Below, piece by piece: positions 55,083-64,000 of a stretch of DNA of 64,000 bases; within the stretch, counting starts at the first letter, position 1; every line of letters starts with the position of its first letter. Location: the NCBI GenBank assembly GCA_000729835.1, contig JFHB01000016.1, positions 235,717-299,716 on the forward strand. The letters run 5' to 3'. The notes below the pieces were generated by a model, which was not told the origin of the DNA, did no database searches, and worked only from the letters and a program-made list of their open reading frames with translations. Position numbers and translations under genes: made by a program. The DNA is from Atkinsonella hypoxylon (lineage: Eukaryota; Ascomycota; Sordariomycetes; Hypocreales; Clavicipitaceae).

Positions 55083-56933
55083 ATGAAGTCGATGAAGGGC
55101 CTCAGTATGAACAAGATGCTGGGAGGCTTCAGGAAGAAGGCTGGAGGTACGGCTCTGTTCCCCTTCGCCCATGTCTGCAGTGTGCTCGCGATCACCGCCC
55201 GCCAACACTGCTCCGGTCTCGGGGCGTGACAAGACAAGATGGATTCTCGTTGAAATGTAGCCGAGATGACGAACTTGGTCCTGACATTAATCTAGGAAGC
55301 TCAAGCTTGCCGCCAACATCGGCGGCCAATCCCGCCGAGGACCCAGAAATGACAGCTCACAACAGTGTAGTAAGCACAAACCGAAGGGGATTTCACCAAG
55401 GCGAACCAAGGCGAACCAAGGCTCAGAAGTCAATGCTGACAGACCTTGCTTGCCCAGAAAGCTTTTTGCGAGTCCGGCGGCAACGCAATGGTAAGTGCTT
55501 GATAGAACGGACTTATGGGCCCAACCAGCACTACCGACCATCGAAATCAGCTGCTAACCGAACTCGCAATGTCCAGTCAGACGAGGTCCTCTTTCTTCCC
55601 CCCATTGTTGATGCAGCAGAATCATCTCCCGCCGCCGCCGCCGAATGCGCTCGGGTTATTCGCAAGTTTCTCAGCAAGGATTACAGCTCGAAACCATCAT
55701 GGCAGTACAACGCCATCATGCTCGTAAGGATCTTGACTGACAATCCTGGCGAGACATTTACGAGAAACCTGAATGACGCCTTTGTCGACACGGTTCGTTC
55801 ACTATTGAAAAACGCAAAGGACCGAAATGTGTGGCAGATATTGATGGAGACATTGGATGACTTTGAATATACAAAAGCGAACGATCAGAATCTGGCGCCT
55901 CTGGTGTTGATGTGGAAAAAGGAGAAAGAAACCGCCATGAAGAAGCATGGTGTAGGTCTATCCTCTTCCTAGCCTCCTTGAATCGCTTCGTCTTTCGCTC
56001 TTGTTGTCGAAATGTATCCCGAACTGACCCATGCAACAGGTCAGTAGACCCTCGATTCCAGCCCGGCCAAACATGATGATGGCCCATCCGCAGCTCAACA
56101 GACATTCCCAGAACTATTTCGCCAAGGCACATTCCAACAACCGCCTGCCAGACCCTCTTGAATTGGCCTCAAGACTGGAGGAAGCGCGCAGCTCAGCCAA
56201 ACTTCTGGAGCAGGTCGTCATGAACACGCCGCCAAGCGAGATGCTGCAAAATGAACTCATCAAGGAATTCGCCGACCGATGCTTGAGCGCGTCACGAAGT
56301 TTACAGGGATACATGGTTTCCGAGAATCCTGCACCAGACAATGACACCATGGAGAGTTTGATTGACACAAATGAACAGCTTCAGACTGCGTTGAACCAAC
56401 ACAAGCGTGCATTGCTCAATGCTCGCAAGCAACTAGGACTCTGTACAGGCTCTCACGGGGACGCTTTGGCATTTGAATCAGGTCGAGTAGAAAACAACGA
56501 GCAACGACCTGTTGGCGATACTAGTTCTTTCGCTATGGCAGGTGGACTGAGTGTCGGCAAAGGGAAGCAGACAGAGCTTTACAACCCATCAGGAAGCAAT
56601 GGCGTTGCTACTGGGTCTAGCTCGCGACAATCTCCCAATAAAGATGTGCAAGAAGATCCATTTGCCGATCCGATGCCCTCAGAGGCTGGCAGGACAGCGG
56701 CACACACCACCTTGAACTTTCATCCCGAGTTTCCCCATGAGCCATTTCACCCAGGTTTCGGCGGACAGCAACCGAGCGAAGGCACCAGAGTGAATGGGAT
56801 CGGCAGCTCGAGCTCCAACAACGTCCCGGGCAAGTTGCAGAGGCCCAATGACAGGCTTCGCAGTGACCCAGACGACGACGACGATATTTACGGAGCTGCA
56901 CCTAAGGGCAAGAATCCTGTCGGCAAGAAGTGA
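55083..56933 (+). CDS. VHS/GAT-domain trafficking adaptor (Lsb5-like)
   Basis: Exons 55083-55146, 55296-55369, 55458-55490, 55577-55951 and 56040-56933 give 479 residues. Exon 3 is a 33-nt microexon (KAFCESGGNAM) that restores the VHS domain together with exon 4 (DEVLFLPPIVDAAESSPAAA, QYNAIMLVRILTDNPG, VWQILMETLDDFE). A GAT-like helical bundle lies at about 195-300 (ELASRLEEARSSAKLLEQVV, MESLIDTNEQLQTALNQHKR). The rest is disordered, ending DDDDDIYGAAPKGKNPVGKK. VHS/GAT proteins bind ubiquitinated cargo and clathrin partners at endosomes or the plasma membrane; yeast Lsb5 also links to actin regulators. The short basic N-terminus (MKSMKGLSMNKMLGGF) may bind membrane. Domain call is firm; the exact orthologue is less so. 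Confidence 0.87.
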
Positions 56934-59900
56934 GCATTTGCCGGTTGGTCCCAGAGATAGCTCGATAACTGGAGTTGCTGCGCAGAAGTATATACACCTG
57001 TGCCATAATCGCGTAGAAAGGCGCGGGCGTCTGCGTCGGAGAGACAAGGGGTCAGCATACGGATGATGTACTTTGCTGACTTGGGATGTCTGCCGTCCAA
57101 TGACAGCAGCTGGTGTGCGAGGCGTTGACGTCGCGCCTTGCTCAGATGTTTGATTCCCATAGCCTAAAGTAATGATTCTCTAACGATCTTGTACCCTGTT
57201 TTTATTTTGTGTTACAATAGCAGTCGGAATTGAATGGTTGGAAATTGGCAACGGATGAAGAGGATGGATCTATCGGCAACAAAGCGATTGAGAGCATCGA
57301 ATTTTCATGAAATAGCGTCTCGTAACTGTGCTTGTCTACGGGCAATGCAGCATAGGCATGCGAATATAAAGCAGGAAATGATTGAGTGCCAGTTCTGGTG
57401 CGTTCTTGCACATGATCCAATTATGGAGCTTACAATACAACCCCTGTATGATTTTGCAGAGATACAAGCCCCTAGATTATCTTGACACATCCACTTGATT
57501 ATCTAAGTAGAAAGATATTATATAGGGTATAAACGCTACTAAAAGATACACTTATTTCTATATAAACTTCTCTTAGTTCAAAAGTCACCTAGCCCCGCAC
57601 TCTAACTTGGGCATTTCCGAGCTAACCGTTGATAGGCTAGGCTCCTTCCCCCTTGTTAGGTCACCGATGCAAAATTAAAGAAATCCTGGATAGATTGTAC
57701 ATGCATGTGGTGGCGCACGTGGCTGCCAACGGTATTTTGCGGTTGAAGCTTGTGCATGTTCTTTACTTCGGTGCATGGTCTACCATGGCTCATTTAGTGC
57801 GTATTACCATCCCTTTCGCATGTCGTATGACCGATTTTGGATGATGACTTGCACTTCAGGGCGTGATTACAAAGAGGACCAGGGGTCAGTTCTGTGGATC
57901 GAGAAAATAATAAAGTATGTCTTCTTATGCACCAATCTCATTGGCCCATAACCTGATTAGCCTAGCCACCGTGCTGTCGTGACGCCATGCCTCGCAGGAT
58001 GGAGGGACGGATTGTGCCGCAAAGCAGTGAAGCATCTGGAACGTGGTCGACCAGAAACATGCTACATGCATTGCATTTGCATTGCATTGCATCGCATCGC
58101 ATCGCATTACATAACACCAGACTGCATTGCATCACCGGCATGAGCTGGCAGCCACACCTGCAGGAAGTCGAAAAGAAGCGCAAGAGAATCAGGCTTGCGA
58201 AAGGGGTATTCACGCGGCCGTAGTTAGGGGAATTTGCCTAGATCCTGAGATTCCTAATTTTAAAAAAAAAATAGAACAGAAAATTTGCGGATCTCGCTAA
58301 TTATCTTTGATGCCCCCCCCCCCCCCCCCTTCTTTGTCGCCTTATGCCCAGCACGGCCCCACCGCCCTGACGGAGAAGCGAGCTCATTGTGCCATGTCTG
58401 CAGTATACTTATTCGTCGGGTCAGCTTTGTCTTGTCTTGTTGCCCTTCTTGCGGGAGAGGGCGGAAGCGAGTGCAACGTACTGAAATGGATCGGACGAAG
58501 CAAGCAACCAACTAAGCCTTTTTCGGCCTGGGACGCCCCGGGGTGGCTCGCGTAGCACCGTGTGTCCATAACCTTGGAACTCTTTAGGTAGGGCAGGCAC
58601 CTGACCTACGTACCTGCCCAAGGTTTGGTTAATGGGCAATAAATATTCCTTAATCTATCTGCTTTGCAGAGATTTGAGCCAATCAGAGCATTCTCAAGAC
58701 AAGTCAATACCTTAGCCGATCACGTGAAAAAAGTAAAATAAAATTCAAGCTCGCTTAATTTTCTATTATGTCTTAAGAACCAAACATTATAACATTCTAT
58801 AGCATAGCTCGCTACCCACTAAATAATACATGCAGTGATTTCGCGTATCGTGTTAAGCGTCGATTTGCCCCCCGGCCACCCTCCCCACCCATGTAAGTTT
58901 CTTGGTAAAGTCAAACCAGGGTCGTATTGTATGCATGCTGGGGATGCTGGGGGTGTACGGCGGTGGTGGGTGGGGTGGGTCTCCGTGGCTCGATTAAATT
59001 GTCGGGCGCGTCACGTAGGCGGCGCCTGCTGCAGCCCAGCAGCCAGTCGCAATCCACTCGCCTGGTTGTGCGAACTATGCGCAGGGAAGGGAAGGTAGCG
59101 ATGGTCTCAGGACGGATAAAAGCGGAGACCCAGGCAGCTGGCAACGTGGTGTTGGTGTGCCATGTCAGCCTCTGCTTCTTTCGTCGGGATGCATTCAACC
59201 ATCCCAATGGCGCGGATGAACAAACCAGACTAGCGGCCCATGACGGAGAAGCCATGGGGCCCAGAAGAATTTGTCCCTCTTCGTTTTTCTTATCGTTCTG
59301 CCGCACGGCGCGCTTCCCGTGCTCTGTCCCACTCTTGACCAGGACAAGCTCGGATCCAGGACCTCGGACATGGTTAAATCCTTGTTTTTTTCCTCGTTTC
59401 GATTTTGACTTTGTTTTCTCCCCCCTTGCGCTTCCCTTTTGCCGCTGTGCAACCCACAGGAGAAGCTTGGCAAAGCTATACTATAGCAATGACGCTCGAC
59501 GAAGTACTTTCCTCTGTTGAGAAAATTGGCCGCGCAGACTTTAACCCCCCGGGGGCCGCGAGAGGCATACTCCCGATCCGCGAGTCGAAAACAATGCGGC
59601 AAGTGCAAAGCTGTACCAAGCCAAGCCATTACAGTATATGAATATGAACTAAGTCGGAAAGCTGCGGGAGATCGGACGCTACGACGGCGCCCCTGGGCGG
59701 TGCAATGGAACTGATAGCCCAACCAGGTGTGAATGGCGCTGCAGCCCAACTTCTGAAAGACCGTGTCAGTTCGATACTCGATAGTTACTGAACACTCGGA
59801 ACACGATGCAGATGCGCGACGCACGTCATAGCCATTGCGACAACAGCTACAAGCATCGAGGGGCTTGTTGTTTCGACCTGGAAATGGCATTTTTTTGCCG

Positions 59901-61365
59901 GGAAAGAGTGGTCACGCAAAGCTGTCGCTTTCTCCGCTGCATTGACTTACTGCTTGGTAATATTATTCATCATTCCATGGGTGATTTGAAGACAAAGAAG
60001 CTTCTTTTCGCGGGGTCAGCATTCACCATGCTTGTTGCGCTGGAACGATTGGCGGAGCTGACAGCACATGCAGAATGCCGATTGGTCAGCGGGGGTGGTA
60101 AGATTTCCGTTTTCGGATTTTCTTGCGAGTCGTCGATAAATTTCATCAACCCAATACCACTTTTTCAAGGCTGTCTCGGCTTAGGATGCATGGTCTCGAG
60201 CTGGGGCGGGCCGCGGAAACAGCAACCTGAGCAACATGAACCCCACGTTGCAACCGTCGTTGCAGGTTTTGCCTTTAGGAACGTCTTGTTGTTTCAGATG
60301 AGCCATTGGTACCCAGTCCCAGTTGTCTCATGTGTATGTAATAACTACAGTATGGCTCCCAAACCGAGTCCCTGTTGAGGTCTATTCGCCGCGGCATGTT
60401 GAACGCTCAGGAGCCTTTATGCTTGTCCAACTGCTCTACGCCAACTCCGAATCCACCTGGGGATTTAGCTTTGCCATATCGGACAAAGGTCGAACGGCTC
60501 TCCCATTATCAATGGCTTTATACTCGTGCTGCCGGTCTCCATTCACAGTGAATGGGTTGCGGGGCCCGTCATGTAATATGTCCCCCACGCGCCTCGCTGC
60601 TCCTGCCCGGACCTTGTGAGAGGGTAATATCTCATGGACTAGATGAAGTGTTTGCCTTGGCACTTTCTTCTCTGCTAAGTTCTAATGGTCACTATATTGT
60701 CTGGTGTGGCCTTAGGAAATAGAAACCACGACATTTATATACAAGGGGACACTCCCTGTTCGCATCTGGACAGCCACCGGAAACACAATGATACCTGACA
60801 CCGAGGACATTAGCCTTAACTTGACACATGAAAGCACGTTCCTAATACAAGGTCAACCCTGGTCCAAGATATTGAAATGGTGTCTTATTGCCGCCACTCC
60901 CCAGCTTGCAATAGCAAACGACCGAGGCCTGTTTTTGTTAATGTTCACTTCTTACTTTCCCCCTCTTTCAGCCAACGCCGGCTTGATCTTCCTTCCATTA
61001 TAGTGTGTGCTCTCCATTTTCGGAAGGGGTTGCACCAACCAAGTCAAATAGGGACTTACGAGCATGCTGTTGACAGCAACAAGCAACTTGACGAGCTATA
61101 CCTCGACAGGCAGAACAACGACGTTACAGTCTCGACACTCATAAGAGAATCAGATATCAGGAATCTGGCTCGAGTCACTCATTCATCCAGTGGATTGAAT
61201 TCCCACAGTTGAGGGAGGCGATGGGCTCCTCCGGATCACTCTGGTGTCAGACTGGAGCCGCTCAATAGCATCGTGCATTCATAGCCGATTATGCCCGAGT
61301 TGATCACAGCGCATCGAAAGGTACTCTGAAACCTTTTCTCAACTGCAGTAGATTTCCTTACGGCA
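56934..61365. other. Long gene-free region
   Basis: About 4.4 kb. Contains a reverse 90-residue frame at 56,888-57,160, AT-rich stretches at 57,490-57,570 and 58,690-58,830, GCATT/GCATC repeats at 58,069-58,108, and a C-run at 58,312-58,329. Larger frames at 58,927-59,520 (forward), 59,195-59,890 (reverse) and 59,806-60,378 (forward) overlap one another and show no family motif. Confidence 0.5.
58069..58108 (+). repeat. GCATT/GCATC 5-bp microsatellite
   Basis: Repeats of GCATT pass into GCATC, with one variant TTGCATTTGCATT at the left. It lies in the long gene-free region. Confidence 0.8.
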
Positions 61366-61424
61366 ATGTTGCAGAAATTGAGCTTCGAATTGTTGGTTTT
61401 AGTGTTGGAGCATGTAAGAGAAAG

Positions 61425-61455
<31 letters not shown>

Positions 61456-62787
61456 AGAGAAAGTGGCACGTGTAGATGATGGTTTAGCTAACTTTAGCTG
61501 GTGCGAACAAGGTCACTTGTGTGGACGCCAGGTCCATATTTACCGTCCGATCCGTTTGCCGAATATTCAATATGATAGCGACTCCAATTGCGTATCGGAA
61601 AGTCGCGCTCAACAAAGTGATTGTGCACCCGGATGCTCATACACGGTTCTTCTCGGCCGTGCAACACATCGCGGCACACACTAACCATGTCATCATCAGA
61701 AATAACCTGATGCCGAGCGGTATCAGACGAATTCTGAGCAGCATAGCGAGGCTATCCTCTATCACGTAAGTGCAAGAGTCTCAGGTCACCCTTTGATTCG
61801 ACAATGAAGGCGACTGAAGTAGGTATCTAACACGTTTTGTAAAAAAAAAAAATCAGAATCAACTACGTCCGGGACGATGGTGACGGCGCCAAGCTCTGGT
61901 CTGTTTCTGACGTCCTAGACCTTGAACAACTCAAGAAACATGGGACTAAAGTTTCCATACAGAATCTTCCACTGGGCGGCTCGCAGAAGGATCTGCCTCG
62001 GTCGCTGCTCGATCCAGGACTCGCCAAGCACCTCGTCTCTCTGCAACTGACGAGTCCCTCGCCACCACTGACGACCAAGGTCGACAGATTGAAGCGGCTG
62101 TTGCTTCAGTGCTCGTCGTTGGAAACGCTAGAGTACGAAGACTTGGGCCGGGGCACGAGCTTCACGTTTCGAGCGGGAGAATGCTTGCCGCCCGTGTCCA
62201 AGCTGGCGCTCAAGTCCTACGACTGGGCTCACTCGGCCGACGAGGTCGAGCAACACTGGAACCTGACGAGGCTCCGATCGCTCGCCCTGGTCTCAGTCCC
62301 GCTGTACAACTTTGTACGCTCCGTTCGCCCATCAGACCTGCGCCGGCTGACCTTTTTGCAAGTTCACGACAGTTTGACGACGGGGCTGGAGCGCCAGGAA
62401 GATGCCACGAGGCGGCTGCACCTCCTCGTGCGGAACGACATCAGAGCGTTGGAGGTGCTCAACGTGACGTGCCACACGCGCCTCTTCCCCATTGACGCCA
62501 TCGTGCAACACGGGACGTCGCTGCGAGAACTGCACTTCCGAGACCATGTTGGCTTTGGACACGACGACGACGGCGACAAGTGCCCGACGCTTTCGGCCAG
62601 GGATGTCGCGACGCTGGGAAGCAGACTGCCCTTTGTGCACACCCTCCAGCTCGACATGGACTGTAGACTCTGCTCGCCTCCCGAGTTCCTGCAGGCGCTG
62701 ACGAGCTTTCCCGCGCTGCAACACTTGATTTTGCATGTGCAGACGCTGATACGGCTGAACGAAACGGAGGAGTTGGGCCGGGACCGG

Positions 62788-62826
<39 letters not shown>

Positions 62827-63096
62827 TACGAAGCGGCGATGCAGACTTTCTCCCTGCTCGTGAACCGACGAGAGAGCACGAAGCCGGATCTCCCGTGGAG
62901 GAGCATCACCATCAACGTGGGCGGCTGGAGGAGGGCCATGCTCCGACGAGTGGGATCCGAGTGGAGGAGGCGGAACGCACGCGGCATCTTTGCGGAGCGA
63001 TGCTTTGTCTTGCAGAGGGGCGTGGCAGGGCAGTATTGTGTGCGCGAGGAGAGCTGTCGTGATGGGTTTGAGTGCGTGTCGTCGGCACAGCTGTAA
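61366..63096 (+). CDS. F-box protein with leucine-rich C-terminus
   Basis: Proposed exons 61366-61413, 61512-61765 and 61857-63096 give 513 residues in frame. The joined N-terminus (LSFELLVLVLEH, then DARSIFTVRSVCRIFNMIATP) forms an F-box, the SCF ubiquitin-ligase adaptor motif that binds Skp1. The remainder has spaced leucine-rich segments typical of fungal F-box proteins (LKRLLLQCSSLETLEYEDL, LTRLRSLALVSVPLYNFV, ALEVLNVTC, TSLRELHFRD, FPALQHLILHV). A tandem Arg-Asp run (62,779-62,826) interrupts the C-terminal part. Intron 1 contains 29 consecutive A and uses a weak acceptor at 61,510-61,511, so the first exon is the least certain part. The target protein is unknown. Confidence 0.78.
62779..62826 (+). 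repeat. In-frame GACCGA repeat coding Arg-Asp run
   Basis: Six-base units in frame give eight Arg-Asp pairs inside the F-box protein. Unit length keeps the reading frame whatever the copy number. Confidence 0.93.
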
Positions 63097-64000
63097 CTAG
63101 CTGAGGCCCTTTTGGCTAGCAGGCGCGTTCATCAATTATAAAGGCCAATCGCTAGTTAGTCCGAGCACGAAACGGGCAGGTTTCTATTTTGGGGGAGATT
63201 CAGTCCACATGGTGCAGCACGGACTCAACATGCTGATGTCCAGATTTATTTTTCAACATCAACAACATTCAAGCCGCCTCCACGCCAGCAGCCCTTTCAA
63301 GATGTCGTGTGAAGACGAAGATCAATCCAGCATGTGCCACCGCCATTCCATTCGCACTGACCTGCAATGAATCATATCACGCACAGCAACCGGGCCGATA
63401 TCACTATCGAAGCTGGGAAAGTGAAGCGCGGGCCACGACCATCCCATCCCATCCCATCCCAGGTCTGTTCATGCCCCCCGCCGATGTATCAAGCAAGAAT
63501 CCAACCAATGGCATGAATGGGCCAGGGCAGCGACAATGCGACCTTTTGAACCTGGCGTAACTAGTGAGTGGGTAGGGTAAACACAATCGCAGACATCGAG
63601 GTATTCTTCTTGACTTTGCCTTTGCGCAGTACCCAATGTCTCGCAGCAAAGCGTGCCCTCGTACCATGGGGCCTTTATAAGCTAATAAAGCACCAGAACT
63701 GGTCTTTCAGAATGGCTCCAACACCGTTTACAGGCACGAGCTTTAATGGGGGGTTTTTTTTTTTTTTTCCTTTTTTTTTTTTTCCCTGGAGCGCAAGGAT
63801 AGGCTGGGAACCGGACGGAAGGAAGTTAGTGTCGTTTTCGCGGCGCCCCGTTTTCCGGCCAAATCGACGCATGCAGTTTTGAATTTCCCACCCACGTCAA
63901 TAGCTGCACTTTTTTTTTTTTTTCAACAACAACAAACAAAACCCCCCCCCCAAAAAAAAAAAAAGTTGAAAAAAAAAAATTGAAAAAAAAAAAAAAAAAA
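63097..64000. other. Low-complexity window end, no gene
   Basis: Holds CATCC repeats near 63,441-63,460, two T-runs at about 63,757-63,783, and from 63,911 alternating T-, C- and A-runs to the last base. No telomeric repeat is seen. Frames here are artefacts. Confidence 0.6.

Noticed and set aside
58927..59890. Opposing frames of 197 (forward) and 231 (reverse) residues
   Set aside because: They overlap each other, have no recognised domain and lie in a low-complexity, gene-free region.
59806..60378. 190-residue forward frame
   Set aside because: No motif, uneven composition, no neighbouring exon. I could not support it as a gene.
63900..64000. Homopolymer end considered as telomere or centromere border
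   Set aside because: No TTAGGG-type repeat; alternating T, C and A runs look like low-complexity or an assembly end.

Overview
The window is nuclear DNA of a filamentous ascomycete. The genes have short introns (about 50-150 bp) with GTAAGT/GTATGT-type donors. The gene set fits: Zn2Cys6 regulators, a FluG-type fusion, saccharopine reductase of fungal lysine synthesis, PAN3, and an F-box protein. Several relics carry C-to-T style stop codons, as expected where repeat-induced point mutation (RIP) has acted. A Sordariomycete, probably Hypocreales, is my inference; nothing in the sequence names the species.

Layout. 1-247: N-terminus of a metallophosphoesterase cut by the window edge. 1.5-2.0 kb: relic of a Rim2-type mitochondrial carrier whose intact relative lies at 42-43.6 kb. 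2.8-6.0 kb: a VOC-family protein and a FluG-type amidohydrolase/glutamine-synthetase fusion, convergent. 9.0-9.6 kb: a small secreted protein with a bacterial-looking lysozyme-like core. 10.7-20.8 kb: a calcium-transport island made of a dead PMCA-type Ca2+-ATPase and three CAX/VCX-type cation/H+ exchanger genes with shared intron positions. 21.3-24.6 kb: a five-exon hydantoinase/oxoprolinase-DUF917 fusion. 25-32 kb: gene-poor, with a 7-bp minisatellite, a relic of an APH-fold kinase, a probable LTR and a broken Zn2Cys6 regulator. 32.5-33.4 kb: a secreted expansin-like protein. 33.9-34.7 kb: an 81-bp perfect copy of part of the VOC gene and a 383-bp MITE-like element. 35.6-38.4 kb: an intact nine-exon Zn2Cys6 regulator. 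39.4-41.2 kb: saccharopine reductase. 42.2-43.6 kb: the intact carrier. 44.2 kb: a mariner transposase fragment. 47-50.6 kb: LSM7 and PAN3, convergent. 52-57 kb: an ER-type UBX protein and a VHS/GAT trafficking adaptor. 61.4-63.1 kb: an F-box protein. The last 270 bp are dominated by homopolymer runs.

Genes that may work together. The three exchangers and the ATPase relic all belong to Ca2+ sequestration families, and all three exchangers have lost the canonical second exchanger motif. LSM7 and PAN3 both act in cytoplasmic mRNA decay. The other neighbours look like ordinary mixed gene order. Exon boundaries were worked out by hand from splice sites and reading-frame continuity; every spliced model given below closes to a whole number of codons.
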